From Gyromitra esculenta (lineage: Eukaryota > Ascomycota > Pezizomycetes > Pezizales > Discinaceae): a stretch of DNA of 64,000 nt. The notes below the pieces were generated by a model. That model saw nothing but the letters and a program-made list of their open reading frames with translations. It was not told the origin of the DNA and did no database searches. Position 1 is the first letter of the stretch. Each line of letters begins with the position of its first letter. Below are positions 32,513-46,204 of this stretch, piece after piece. The position numbers and the translations under genes are program-made. The stretch lies in the NCBI GenBank assembly GCA_038503075.1, contig JBCAML010000011.1, forward strand, positions 496,001 to 560,000, written 5' to 3'.

Positions 32513-33332
32513 CTCCCAGAACTCTTGATCTTCGCCTCAGAGGCAGCTTTCCTTTCTTCGAGTTCTATAGATCCCGTGCATGTGTTAGCGGTCAAATAAC
32601 GGGAAATGATAGAGACTTAAGCAAAAAGGTTCGAATGTACCAGCTTTCCTCTGCTTCGCCTTTTCTTCCCTCTCTTGCTTAATAATTGCCAGCCTCGCCA
32701 AATCTGCACGTGCTTGATCCGTCTTTCCTTCCTCTTGCAGCTTCCAATATCTTTCCTTCGCGGCAGCCGCCTCGACCGCCTCCCGCTCCTTCCTGTTTAG
32801 TGCTTCGGCCACACCAGCAGAATTAGGGTTGGAAACGCTAATACCGCCAGCCCCACGAACGGGCCTTTTCGGATCTTCTTCTTCTTCATCTTCAGAAGGG
32901 AGGTCGCCGGGAGCAGGCGCAGTGGTGTTCTTGCGCGCAAGGGCAGCCTCTTTACGGGCCTTTGCGGCTGCTTTGCGTTCTTCGCGGTTTAGCTCTGGTT
33001 TATCGGCTGCCTCTTCCTCCTCTTCGGACGACTCCTCTTCAGAAGAAGACTCGGCTTTGGCTTCGGCTTCGCGAGGCTCCTGGGATTGTAATGTTAGCAG
33101 AAATCAACCAAGATGGGTATGGAAAAGATGGTAAAATCATACTCCCCACATTCCCTCCGGGATACCTTCGCCATCTCCATCATCGCCGAGGGGTTTAAGG
33201 TCTCTTGAGAATTTTTTTCCACCTGCGTTTCGTTAGTATGCTATTTGAGCTATAAGCTACCGGAGGGGCATGAAAATGTGACTTACCACCACGAACAACC
33301 TTTCTCTTTGAGCGCGGTGCTCCTGGAGGCAT
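32513..33332 (-). CDS. PDAP1/PP28-family phosphoprotein
   Basis: Four exons: 33332-33287, 33222-33143, 33079-32641 and 32574-32513, giving 208 aa. It is a highly charged protein: basic N-terminus ([16 protein letters not shown]), acidic Ser/Glu block with casein-kinase-2-type sites ([16 protein letters not shown]), then the PP28 signature. The signature has [58 protein letters not shown] and a Lys-rich end. Mammalian PDAP1 (PP28) is a casein-kinase-2 substrate with poorly defined function, and the fungal form is uncharacterised. Length is close to the human protein (181 aa). All four phases agree. Confidence 0.9.
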
Positions 33333-36300
33333 CTTGAAGGGAATGGAAATGTAGGAGTGGAAATAAGAAAGAATAAAATTTAAGTGATAGTTGATTTGTG
33401 GAGGTCGAGGAGGGGTATCTAAAGTAGTCTGGGGGAGATGGGAGATGCCTGGTGGTGGGGCAGGGCTTGATATGGGGCTTGACTCACGCAGAACTTTGAA
33501 TGGCAGCGAGGAAGAAGAATGTATAGTTTTTGGAGTCAATCATATTTCTTTATGTTCGCAGTCTTATTTCCCCTTAATTCCAGTTTCTCCGAATTCTTGT
33601 TTTTTTTTTTGGATTGCTGCTCAATATCAATCGGTCAAATTCGGCAACCTCCGTACTCTACTTCCGCCGCCAAGCGCCAAGCCCCCGTGACGGCTCCAGA
33701 GTATAAATTCTCCACTCATCCCACACCCTTCTTTCTCTCCTAGTTACTAAATTTTCAACCCTTCATATTCACTCTGTCGTCTACGAACTCTACGGATCTT
33801 CGGAGGGGAAAATGGAGGGGAGACGAAGCTCAGCTTATCGGATTTCGCGATCCGATGGGCTGCGTTGATACCTTATGTCTGATAGATCCTGATCTTGTGG
33901 GCTTATTGGACAACTATTCAGCGGTACATACTTTTTTTTTTTTAACTCCCATGGGATTTTTGGATGGCATTGAGGGATGGAACGGATGGCACGAGGAGTG
34001 TTTAGCGCATCATCGCTGCCCTGCTGGGTTGGGTTGGCAGTTAGAGATGCCGCTTGGCGAATCAATGAAAAATTTCTCCCGCGAACAACTTTGCAAAACT
34101 ACATGTGGCCTTGAAGTTTTTTCAACTCTGCTATTTTGATAGCAGCCAATCCTTTCCGCTCAGTCATACGCAAATTAACCCCACTCCCAGCCCCACCTTA
34201 CAGTACCGCCAAAGGTAGTGGGTATGGAAACTGGCTGGTGCAGTCTTTAGCCGAATCTATTTCTTCTTCACTGTAGTGAACCTCATACTTCTCTTCCATC
34301 GTCTACGTGTGCTTTCAGAAAACGAATGCAGCATATAGGTGTGAATTATTTAATATGATTTTCTTATAGTATTGCGTCATATAATTCTGACCAATCACAA
34401 TCGATTTATGGAAATCCAAACCGGACACTGCAAAGTATTTTCCAGCAAATTTCCTTCCTTCCAGGCTTAGATAGAATACTTATCTAAGAGTGATGTGTTG
34501 GCCTGTGGCTCTGCTTCCTGCGTATAGTGTTCGTATGAAACAAGGACAGCAGATGAGTCTGGATGCGTGTACTCTATCAAGGATGATCCAGGTTGTCGTT
34601 CGGGTTACCCTTGGAGCTACGAGCCCACACGTTTTTGTAGGTCGTGTTAAAAGGTGAAATTATGGCAAACTCCCAATATGCTACGCTGGATGGATCCAAG
34701 AAAGCCTAAAAAGACGATTTGCATCAGCACTTCTTCGCATGAACGTGCTGGTTGTTGTTAGGTTGGAATAGTGATCTATAAAAAAAAATTGCGCAGTGGA
34801 TTGCTCACATTTGATTCTAGAATCCATCAAAATACCCAACTGCTACATGTAGGTCTCTAAGTGAAACACTGGGAAAGACGGCTCGGCCTGATTGTTAGAC
34901 ATTCTGTACTCTGCGACAGTGTTTTATATATCTACTTTGGGAAAAGGTAGCGATGCCATGCTCACAGTGACCCAGGGTGGGTGTGTTTAGTTTTAATGTT
35001 TAGGAGTTCTCGGTGGCTTCGATGCGCGTGAGGTGGGGAATTAGACAATACCCCCACTATTCTTTGCTCTGGGCTAGGAGCACAACGCCAACTCTGAGGG
35101 GTGAAACCGCTCTTAAGGCCGAAACTACGTCTTCCCATGGCGTCTTCTTGGTGAACTCTCCCCGTTTTACCGATAATCTAACACCAAGTGAAGTGTTTAT
35201 CGTCGCGGGGTGGGGAGTGGCGTTCAGCTAGGACTAGGATTGGAAGCGGGTGATGCTTCGTGATCGTCCCACGCAGGAATCTTGCTAAATCTCAGGGTCC
35301 AAAATCCAATCCTGTGCTGAGGCTTCCTCAGAAAGGGAAACAAAGTGGAATGTGGGCATTTGCTTCACTTTCTGTTTGTCCCGCCACCCTCGAACCCACT
35401 GTACGGTGAAGCAAATAGGGTATTTTATCGCTCCCTCTCCTCCCTCTCTCCCCCCTCTCTCTTCGCTCCCCACAGGTGAGCAACAAACTTGGTTCTTCGT
35501 GGCCACAATCAGGACCCTTACTCCCCGCTATGACCACATGTAGACAATTAGTCCTGCTATTTGTTGTCTCTTATCATATCCAGCAGTAATAAATCCGAAA
35601 CTGCGAAACCGGTCACTCCATTTAGAAAGAATACTTTTCATGGCTAAGATATTGTTTAAGGTGATCCATGCACTGGACGATCTTCGTCTCTGTGTATCGA
35701 AGTGAGACACTGCGGCGGGCGTCGTTGCATAAGAGACGTGGCCCAACGAAACGGACGCACACAGCCCAGAAACCGATCATGCGATATCACTCGGCGAATA
35801 CCTGATGGCTACAACCAGTGATCCTGAACGAATTTGGTGGATTATTTAGGGCCGCCGTGGAATTTGACCCTCGCCAATAGTCCGGAAACGTCCCTAGTGC
35901 GAACCCCCCGCTCTTTAAATACTACCCTTGCTATCTCGCGGCGTTCTCGCTTTTTCCATCTTCACCCATCCCCCGAAACAACACCATTGGGAATGTCACG
36001 AGCCTTTTCTTCTCTCGGTTTTGTTGAGTTCTGCCTTGTTTTAATAGCCCTTACTACCCTTATCTATATCTACCTCTCTTTACCCTAATCTATCTTCGCT
36101 ATTGACGAGCATGGCTCTATCTGCTGCTAGTGGACGAGCTGAGACACACATACACACACATAACACGCAGCGGCTATTAATTGAGTATATCTTGAAGGCT
36201 CAAACTCTCTAACACACCTCTTTAGTAATGTCCCATGTAGAGTCAACAAAGAGGCAGTAGGAATATCTCCAGGTAAGACCCTTCTCCTACCCTTCTCGTT

Positions 36301-37584
36301 CCTCCTAGCCTCCAGTCTCCAAGCTAACTCTTTCACTTGCAGCAAAGCAACTTATATTTAGTTTCCAGAACCCAGATCGCTACCAACCATCAATAGCAAC
36401 CCCAATAAAGATAGTTAGATACTGTGACACGGGAACAGAGATGCAAGGTAAACAGCGGAGGATCATATGGATGGCCCCTTTAGCAGCCCGGTCCCTTAGC
36501 GGCTTGTAATCATTTCAGGGGATCATGAACCCACTCGACAATAACTGAGTAAATAGCAACTGGAGCCCATGTGAAAATGAAGATGAAAAGATAAACGGCG
36601 GGGGATACGGTCAGCAGCGAGGATCCAAAACGACCATGTGAGATCCTTTAAACGTCCAGGTATGTACCGCTTTCTTCTTTCTTGGCTCTTTCCTTAGGCG
36701 TGTGTGTATGTGTTGGCTTCTGCGAAAGGCATGTCGTCTGCGTCAGATTTTCTAAGTAAGTTCCTTTGCTCTCCTATTAGTACAAATTTTACGGCATAGA
36801 AGGCATATTAGTTATTTCATAACAGGTTTCAAGCGTAGGATCTCTCGGGGAAGGACTTATATATCTCTATCAATTTATATTATTACTTATAATTATATAA
36901 CTAAGTGGTTGTCCACTGTGCATGTACATTCTAGTCATATAACTATATAATAAAATGATATACTTTCAAATCCACGAATTCTTAACTTCTGCCAAGTTTT
37001 CCGATCGGGACATCTGTCTTATCCCCGTTGGTTAGTATTTTAAACGTTATGATATTCCTTTTTGGCATCCTATCATGGTTTATCACTCGTTTAGGCAAAT
37101 TAATCCTTGTTGGAGAAGCTTCCTAATACGGAGTGCCTCCACGGGTGTGGCTTCGGAGTCGGAAATGATTGAGAGACAGGTACCCGAGCACACGGGCACT
37201 TGGGCACCCGAAGAGCTATTTAGATAGGGGCCGTATGCCCACTTCTAGCAAGAAAGCAAGTCTAGCAATCGAGTCTTCTATTCCTCCCTACGCGCCCCAA
37301 TATTACATCAATCCTTTAAGCTATCTGCAGTCTGTAAAAGATATGCATTTCTGAATATTCGATTCACAATAGTAACTAGCTCAGTTAGCCCGGATCGTAT
37401 CCCCAAGGCCTTATAGTTACCAGCGAGAGCGCTCTAACGGCATTAATCCACAAACATCAAAGCAAAAAAACTGTGAACTTGTCTGTAGCAATTAATCCGC
37501 GAGCAAGTGACATTTAAGTCAATTCAATCCTATCAAATTTCTCCGATCTATTCGTACCCAGTTTACTTTTTTCTTCTCTACCGC
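33333..37584. other. Gene-poor region
   Basis: About 4.2 kb with only short ORFs. One at 33855-34139 (94 codons) and one at 35013-35231 have no motif. TATA-like and poly-T tracts are scattered (for example 33930-33941), and an AT-rich block lies near 36860-36960. The first few hundred bases hold the promoter of the PDAP1-family gene. No tRNA, transposon or repeat array was recognised. Confidence 0.5.
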
Positions 37585-37866
37585 CTAACATCCTAAATCC
37601 CACCCGTCCGCCCTCCTCCTCCTCCTCTCCGCCCACTCTGCCCTCAACTTGTCTAAATCTTGCCTCAATTTCTCCCGCGCTAAGTCATCTTCCCGTTTAC
37701 GCTGTATATTGCCACGCCACGCCCAGTACTGCACATCTCCGAGAAGCCCTAAACGGACAAGATCACCCAACCTAAGGTTCTCCGGGTATGGTTGTGGTGG
37801 AAGTGAGTGTGGCGGGGCTGGAGGCGGCTGATTATTGCGCGCCTGCATAACAGGTTGCCTGTACAT
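37585..37866 (-). CDS. Small basic/Pro-rich ORF, possibly last exon of the upstream gene
   Basis: 93 codons starting MYRQPVMQARNNQ: a Pro-rich start, then a helical, strongly charged end (KREDDLAREKLRQDLDKLRAEWAERRRRRA). It lies just downstream of the 37914-38840 ORF on the same strand. An intron with a weak GTCTGC donor near 37933 and acceptor near 37876 would join the two in frame (…DG|IGMYRQ). Whether this is a separate gene or a final exon is undecided. Confidence 0.4.
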   Translation of the reverse strand: MYRQPVMQARNNQPPPAPPHSLPPQPYPENLRLGDLVRLGLLGDVQYWAWRGNIQRKREDDLAREKLRQDLDKLRAEWAERRRRRADGWDLGC

Positions 37867-37913
37867 CCCAATACTACGATTATTAGCTTAGGTTGTTAGA
37901 GTAAGAGGGGTTA

Positions 37914-38840
37914 TTAAGGAGTAGCAGACCCATCAGCGGGCTCATTAGTAGGTCCACTAGTAGCGGGTGCAGCCAGGTGCGGTATGCTGATTCCTGGGTA
38001 GGTGTTAATGATGCCCTGGGTAGGTGGTGCCCTAGAAGCTTGCTGATGAACCCCAGGAGCTCTCTGCTGAGACGCCGACCTGCTGTCAAATACGCTGAAA
38101 TTGGCAGTAGCGAATCTGCCTCGACGTGGGGGAGGAGCCATGGCGGCACTTGCACGATGTGGGGGTGAGGAGGGAGGGGAAGGTATGCCTCGGAGTGTAG
38201 TATTGTCGAAGATGACTTGACGGTTAGGGTTCTGGTTCTGGATGTTTGGTAGCTGTGGATGTGTTCCTGTAAAGGGCGTCTGCTGTCTTGGTGGAGCTAC
38301 TAGAACAGCAGGTCTATCGACAGCAGGACTCTGCATCTGAGGTAGCATATCGTAGAGCAAAGCAGATGCCATATCCTGAACCGAACTCTGAGGGTTGTGG
38401 GCCGGGAGTGATTGGTGTAGGCACTCATCATACTGTTCCTGTCGGGGGCCAAAATAGTCTTCATATACTATATCGTCATTACCAGACGCAAACTTGATTT
38501 CGTCCTCATCGTCGTAGTCGCCCGTCTCAAAACGCGTGATTACCGTATCTAGTTCCAGCTCCAAATCCGATTTTGGAAGCTCTATATCCATCAGAGCACC
38601 CTGAAAGGCGGGTTCACCATATGACATATTGACCCATGTGTCACCAAATTTACCCCAGATGATAGACCACGGATGGAGTGGGGTGAGGATGCAAACTGCA
38701 CATCGCGGCTTTGCTACATCTCCGGGGTCTTCAACACGGAATATGGAGCTACACGGGGTGTACGAGCCTCCACAAAGATTGACGAAGAGGAGATGGGTAC
38801 GATGGGGACACGGATATTCGTATTCTTTGTAGAAACACAT
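37914..38840 (-). CDS. Hypothetical Cys-rich / Pro-rich protein, 308 aa
   Basis: Start chosen at MCFYKEYEYPCPHRTH (38840); the ORF remains open upstream to 39011, but that part reads like 5' leader. The first 50 residues hold Cys at 2, 11, 23, 30, 47 and 50 with His at 13 and 16, a possible metal-binding or disulfide unit. An acidic segment (FETGDYDDEDEIKF) follows, then a long Pro/Ser/Gln-rich disordered tail. No known family. It is divergent from RVB1, with starts 459 bp apart. Cys/His-rich N-termini of this kind recur in hypothetical fungal proteins, but I cannot assign a role. Confidence 0.55.
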   Translation of the reverse strand: MCFYKEYEYPCPHRTHLLFVNLCGGSYTPCSSIFRVEDPGDVAKPRCAVCILTPLHPWSIIWGKFGDTWVNMSYGEPAFQGALMDIELPKSDLELELDTVITRFETGDYDDEDEIKFASGNDDIVYEDYFGPRQEQYDECLHQSLPAHNPQSSVQDMASALLYDMLPQMQSPAVDRPAVLVAPPRQQTPFTGTHPQLPNIQNQNPNRQVIFDNTTLRGIPSPPSSPPHRASAAMAPPPRRGRFATANFSVFDSRSASQQRAPGVHQQASRAPPTQGIINTYPGISIPHLAAPATSGPTNEPADGSATP

Positions 38841-39299
38841 GATGGAGTAAATGTTAGCAAAATAGCAAAACAACCCATATAGGGGAGAGGGAGGGATGAA
38901 TAGAGGATGGAGAGTAATGGCGAGAGATAGGGCAGATGGATTCGTGATTAAGAGTGATGTTCTTACATTTCGAGAATCCGGCTTTACGGAACGAGGGGCG
39001 TATATATACATATGCGTTTATAATTAGAATGGACGGAGGATTTCCCTTCCCTTCCCTTCCAGACCGGCCAGCCAGAATACCAATAGCTATCCCGATCCCC
39101 GTTCTACAGCTATCCACCGCTGCTTTCGTCCCAACCCAGTCACGCCGTGACCGAGTGACATTCCGTGTCGTCACTTCTTGGCGGCTTGGCGGCTTGGCGG
39201 CTAAACAACAGACGCGAGCCTCAATCTCCATTCCACTCTCCCATCCACCACCACTATACCTTCACTATACCTCCACTCCACCATCAACCCCCCGCTCAA
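38841..39299. promoter_or_regulatory. Shared upstream region of hypothetical gene and RVB1
   Basis: 459 bp between divergent start codons, with CCCTTCC repeats near 39046-39062 and a CACC/CTCCA-rich leader before the RVB1 start. Confidence 0.45.
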
Positions 39300-40850
<1,551 letters not shown>

Positions 40851-41513
40851 TCAAGGAGGGTGGGGTTAATGGAAGGGGTTTCGGGGATGGGGGAAAAGCT
40901 ACCACCGTTAGCAATGATTGTATACTATTAATCTCGAGATAGAGATCGGTTTCGCTATTGTGAATTTACGTTCCCATGAATGCCGGGGCGCTATTGGAGT
41001 GAGATATACGTAGCTGAGACGAAATGTCACCAAAACTCACTCGAGCGGTACCTGATGGTGATCTGGCTGACGACGTAGGGTTAGGGGTACCTAAGAGCTC
41101 GTCCTCACCTTCACAGATTCGCGACTCTGCCCGGCGCGAAGAGCAAACAGTCGGTATTCACGACAGCTCTCGAGAGAAAGCCGCCCCCGAAACATAGTAA
41201 ATAGAAATAGCCATAGAGATCCCCAGATGTCCTGCACTGCATGTCTTAAAGCGCATAGCGGGGTCGGTGCGGGTCGGTGGGGCTGTCCGTTCGTGCTACT
41301 CTAAGTAGAGGGGAGTAAGTACCGCCTCCTCTACTCTAGCTCCATGCGTCCAGCTCTCCGATAACCGATAAACCCCACCCATCTTCGAGGCTTCGATAAT
41401 TCCATTCTCGCCCCTTATCCTCCCTTCCTTTCTTCTTCCTTTCCTACCCCCTCCTCCCTTCTCTTCCTCTTTCCTCTTTCCCGAGAAGAAAACACCACAA
41501 AAAGCACCACAAA
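40851..41513. other. Intergenic between RVB1 and AMMECR1-domain gene
   Basis: 663 bp. The last ~100 bp are strongly pyrimidine-rich (about 41413-41480), a usual core-promoter feature of filamentous fungi. No ORF. Confidence 0.5.
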
Positions 41514-42340
41514 ATGGCCGCCGTACCTCACTGCCACTACTGCTTCGATACGCTCGCCGCGCATCTAGAGCACCGCAAAGCGCTCACCCTCCCCCAAATC
41601 GAAGCGCTCTACCGCGAGCAACAACGCAAAAAACACTCCACCGCCAACGGCACGAATGGCGCGAACGGAGTCGTGGCGAACGGAACAACCCTCACAAACG
41701 GTTACAGCGGCGCGCCAGCAAGGCCTCTCTTCGTAACATGGAACAAGCTCTCCCGCTCCGGCAGTAAAAACCTCCGAGGCTGCATCGGCACTTTTGAAGC
41801 CCAGTCTCTCGAATACGGTCTCAAGAGCTACGCTTTGACCGCGTTTGTCCCCGGCAACCTACTTCTGCAGGGATAGGAAGCTGATTAATATGTTTTAGGG
41901 CACTTGATGATACCCGTTTCAACCCTATCTCGCTGAAGGAGCTGCCGAACCTCGAGTGTGGCGTAACCCTACTGACGGATTTTGAGCCTGCTGCCTCGTC
42001 GATGGATTGGACGTTGGGGACGCATGGGTTACGTATTAGTTTCGAGTACCATGGTAAGCGTATGGGAGCTACGTATCTGCCCGACGTGCCGGTGGAGCAG
42101 GAGTGGACGAAGGAGGAGACGGTTGTTAGTTTGATGAGGAAGGCTGGGTGGACGGGGAAGAAGGATGAGTGGAGGAAGGTGGTGCTGAATGTGGTGCGGT
42201 ATAAGGGGACGAGAGCGACAGTTAGCTGGGGGGAGTATCGTAACCTTATGGATGGTAAGGTGGGTAGTGCAGATGATGAAGGTGATGAAGATGAAGATGA
42301 AGAGGAGGAGGAGGAGGAGGAGGAGGAGGAGGAAGAGTAG
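41514..42340 (+). CDS. AMMECR1-domain protein with acidic tail
   Basis: Two exons, 41514-41842 and 41899-42340, giving 256 aa. It has the conserved LRGCIGTF motif (about residues 85-92) and downstream ALDDTRFNPIS, LPNLECGVTLLTDFEP, DWTLGTHGLRI and ATYLPDVPVEQEW, the core of the AMMECR1 family. The N-terminus CHYCFDTL is typical of fungal members, and an Asn/Gly/Thr-rich linker separates it from the domain. The final ~30 residues are almost all Glu/Asp from a GAG repeat. The family is conserved across domains of life, with a suggested but unproven enzymatic role. Tandem with RVB1. Confidence 0.93.
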
Positions 42341-43092
42341 ACTTGCTTGGTGGTGGATTTGCTGGCGGATGGCGTTTCAGTGGTTTGCTTCGGATCTTTA
42401 TTGCTTTTTGGTATCGCTTGGGTTTCTTTCAGTCGTATCTACTTCCCTTCTCCTTTATCGACGCGCCCCCGAACGTAGACAGAAGCTCTAGACTTCCTCG
42501 ATTTTCGGTTCAGACCATAGATATACGGACTGTATACATATACAAATAGAACCTGGGTTTCCTTGTTTACTGTATGTATGATGATTTTGACTTAGCGGAG
42601 ATTATTTGTTTTTGAATAGTTGTTTATGAAAACAAAGATACATCTCGGTTTGGAGAGTCTATGTATCGTAGTCATTGACTATCACTCGTCACCCATTCCG
42701 TCTTGGCGGTTTCGCCCGTATCCAGAAATCCAGAGCTCATAGTCACAACCACGATGGATCAAGAGGCAGTAACAAGCAGCCCGCGAATAAGAAATATATT
42801 GCAAATCTTTATAAATCTCGAGAAGGAACAAGCTCTATAGCATATAACCATACTTCATAGAGAAAAACAGGAAAATATCCACCTACCTTGAAAGTCCACT
42901 GCGGGAGTAACATACTTTCCAAACACAGAACACACACAAACACAATAGAAAATTAAGATAAAGAGAGAGGAGTGAAAGTTAATTACCTGAGCGACTACCT
43001 AATTTGGTTTTGTGGCTTTGCTGAGTTTGGGCGGAGATATATGTGAAAGGGTTTGTTGCCTAGTCGAAGCCGTCTAGTCCAGCCGTGTCCAG
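42341..43092. other. Intergenic
   Basis: 3' flank of the AMMECR1-domain gene, then AT-rich sequence. Short ORFs only. Confidence 0.5.
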
Positions 43093-43433
43093 TTGAAGTC
43101 GTGCCGGTATGCTGTCCAAGGTCCCGTTGAAGTCGCGCCGGTATGCTGTCCAAGGTCCAGTTGAAGTCGTGCCGGGTTGTCGTCCAGGGTCCCGTTGAAG
43201 TCGTGCCGGGTTGTCGTCCAAGGTCCCGTTGAAGTCGTGCCGGGTTGTCGTCCAAGGTCCCGTTGAAGTCGTGCCGGGTTGTCGTCCAAAGCCCAGTTGA
43301 AGTCGTGCCGGGTTGTCGTCCAAAGTCCAGTTGAAGTCGTGCCGGGTTGTTGTCCAAGGTCCCGTTGAAGTCGTGCCGGTATGCTGTCCAAGGTCCCGTT
43401 GAAGTCGTGCCGGTTTTGCTGTCCAGTGCCCAG
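43093..43433. repeat. 34-bp minisatellite, about 10 copies
   Basis: Ten direct head-to-tail units beginning GTTGAAGTCGTGCCGGGTTG, 34 bp each (the last 35 bp), with a degenerate continuation to about 43490. Variation falls into two positions: GGTATGCTG versus GGGTTGTCG in the middle, and AAGGTCCC versus AAAGTCCA at the end. Because 34 is not a multiple of three, the minus strand is open in all three frames (42995-43357, 43060-43455, 43074-43526). Such ORFs are expected artefacts of a stop-free unit and are not annotated as genes. Confidence 0.93.
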
Positions 43434-45544
43434 TCCAGCCCAAATTGTTGTCCAAGGTCCCGGTTGTCGTCCGGTCGTTAGTTGAAGTTGACTAGAGAGT
43501 AGACAAGTTAGCCAGCAGATTTTCAAAAGTTAGTGTGTCTTTTCAGGCTGCGTTTGTGTTTGTGTGTTCCTGTGTTCGTATTGCCTTCCGCTTTTTCGTC
43601 TATTTATCTATTAAGAGATTAGTAATCTGGCTAAATATTCACGAAAATAGTTGTAATTGGAAGGAGTGGAAGTTGTTTAGGTTAGTTACCTATCTATTTG
43701 ATGACTCTGTCGGAGGAGAGCAGAGACGGTTGATGAAGTGTTGGTGGGGTGAAGAGTGGTGACGAGATGAAAAACGTTGGTGAGATGAAACGTTGATGAA
43801 GGTTGTCATCTAAAGCAAGAGCAATGAAAAGAGTAGAGAGTGGATGAAGTTTAAAAAAAAGAGAAGCTGCCTGGGAACTAATGGTAGTGATAATCATGGT
43901 GTTGAAGCGTTGTGTTTCGGGGATGAAGGAAGATGGAGAAGGAGAGAGGGAAGGAGCAGGAAGGTCGATGTTTATCGAGATGACAATCTAGAGAAGGGTA
44001 ACAGCTATCGCTCTAGGGCTAAGGACAAAAGATGACCCTGTGTTGGGGTGCAGAGCACATTGTACGAAGTGTGTGAATACTCCATACTATGCTCCCATCA
44101 CCCGCGTGATGGCTCCCGCGCAAAAACCATCCTCACCAGTCCGATAAACATAACCCACCGACGTCCACATACATCTAGAGATATACGGTTTATTTTATTC
44201 GCGTCTATCCGCCAATAACTCGCCACATAAGAGTGATATCTTTCTTTTGAGCATCATAATCACACCGAGTCGTATCTGATGATTGAGTTGCCATCCCCTA
44301 CCACCACGCCAGAAGCATCACGGAGAGAATTATGTTTCCTCGTTCTGAGTTAAGTGAGTAGATCTCCGTCGCCAGATAAAAATTATTATATGGAGTTAGA
44401 TGGCCGAATTGACATGGTGCTGGCTTGATCTAGCCGGGAACCCGAGGGTTTACAGATAAAGACGCGACCTCCAGATCCTCATCTCCTTACTTAATGAAGA
44501 GCATCGTAGCAGAGTCCCACAGACGTACACAGTTTATCATAATGAAAAACATAGTTGATTGAAGGGTTTGTTTTCACTACATATAGTATTCAGCAGACAT
44601 GTTCGTGATGTGGTTTCAGATGGCTGTATTCACCTTGGCAGTTCGATCCTAGGCTAAAAAAATTATATTAAATCTGAAAAAATGATAAAAATCTGAATTA
44701 GATTTGTAAGAGATATTTACTACTTTTATTACCTAAATGTACTCTACTAGAAGTAGAGATATTTTACTAGTATTCCAGCGAATTTTCAAAGTGTAATTAA
44801 TATATTATAATGATGCATGCCGGTGCTTGAGCCCTGGTTGCTACGCCAAATCAATTTCGGCAGCGTTACTGAGCAATGTTTGAAACTCCATTCAAAAAGA
44901 ACCGCCATGGTGGATGCTTAAACTAAAACTTATAAAATATAACTGGAGCACTATAATCTACATATTCGGTTTAAAAGTCCCCGTATATATTCTCGTTTTT
45001 TGATGACCTTTGAAAATGAAAGGAATTTCAGGTTAAATTTTGTCAAGGTCTTTGCTAAGGTCTGTGCACGAAACCGCATCACGAACATATCTGTTGAGGT
45101 ACTGTATAACAGTTATTTTCTCTCGGCATTGTCCACACCGGCCCGGGCGGAGGGCGTACGGCCTAAAGGCACACATTTCCGCTCGCGAATTTTGGGAAAA
45201 CGTCATCTCTAAAATTTTCTAGGTAGTTTTTTTTTCGTAATTGTTCCATTATTCAACTACAGCTCTCCAAGGATGATTGAGAATTAGGACGAACTGAACC
45301 GAAGGGAGAACATTAACATTGATCCAATGCAGGCTCGCTCGATGAAATAACTTCTAAAAAGAAAGTACATTTGCTCATCACAACTCCTACTATTTTTACG
45401 CTCTATCGCATTAAAATATCGATACAAACCTCAGGCCATAACAAGGTATGTGAAATGAGTACATGTATGTATAAGGCTCCTTCCCACCAACACCAAACGA
45501 CACCAAAGAATATCATACCCCAACCATTCCAAACCAGTCGAAAT
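43434..45544. other. Gene-poor region
   Basis: About 2.1 kb of short ORFs without motifs, becoming AT-rich between 44640 and 44960. No RNA gene or element recognised. Confidence 0.5.
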
Positions 45545-46204
45545 CTAAGTTACAAATTCGATAGGCATTTGAGGAACTTCGCAAGACAATATCCTCCCAC
45601 GCCGAAGTTCAGATCTCGAGCCCTGTGACTTAATTTCCATCCACCGACAAATCGGATTCTCCTCAGAAAAATCGCTAAAAAACCAACCTCCCCTCCAACC
45701 ATTCTGACCAAGGATCTTCCTAACGAGTATTTTAGTGAGTGGGAACTGGGCGTCCCAGACTGCTTCGCGGAAGGTGAGCTCGACATAGATTTCGCCAATT
45801 TCCGTATATATTTCTTCCAGCAGAGGGCGGACGGTATCCTTCACAGCCCCATCCTTTCCATGAGCAGGAATAGGCTCAGAAGTGAGGTAGTAAGTGTCAT
45901 ACAGCTGTTCGACTCCGTCGGGATAATTACGGTTGATGACAGCAAGGGACTGCTCAACTTTGCGGATTGCGGATGCGAGGTTGTTGGCCTTAGACTTATG
46001 GAGTGAATGCCCAATTTGATGCCATTTAAGGTCTTGGGAAGCAGCGGATTCATCGCGAACCTCAACTTGAAGGAGCTGGAGCTGGACCGCGAGTTGTAAT
46101 GATTGGCTGCTCTTGAAGATACTAAGCACGCTGCCGAGAGCCTTCTCTTTGAAGGTTATCGTGGCGAGGGAAATTTTATCAAGAGCGGTTTTGATGAACG
46201 GCAT
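45545..46204 (-). CDS. Hypothetical protein, 219 aa
   Basis: Single-exon ORF starting MPFIKTALDKISLATITFKEKALG. Predicted mainly helical, with an amphipathic N-terminus (residues 1-50), a possible coiled coil (60-100) and an acidic middle (LLEEIYTEIGEIYVELTF), then a Trp/Gly-containing basic end. No signal peptide or membrane helix and no known family. A 660-bp open frame in otherwise stop-rich DNA supports a real gene; the last ~40 codons may be non-native if an intron is present. Confidence 0.5.
   Translation of the reverse strand: MPFIKTALDKISLATITFKEKALGSVLSIFKSSQSLQLAVQLQLLQVEVRDESAASQDLKWHQIGHSLHKSKANNLASAIRKVEQSLAVINRNYPDGVEQLYDTYYLTSEPIPAHGKDGAVKDTVRPLLEEIYTEIGEIYVELTFREAVWDAQFPLTKILVRKILGQNGWRGGWFFSDFSEENPICRWMEIKSQGSRSELRRGRILSCEVPQMPIEFVT

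Noticed and set aside
43060..43526. Minus-strand ORFs of 120-150 codons over the minisatellite
   Set aside because: All three frames are open because the 34-bp unit has no stop on that strand; no start context, domain or intron signal supports a gene.
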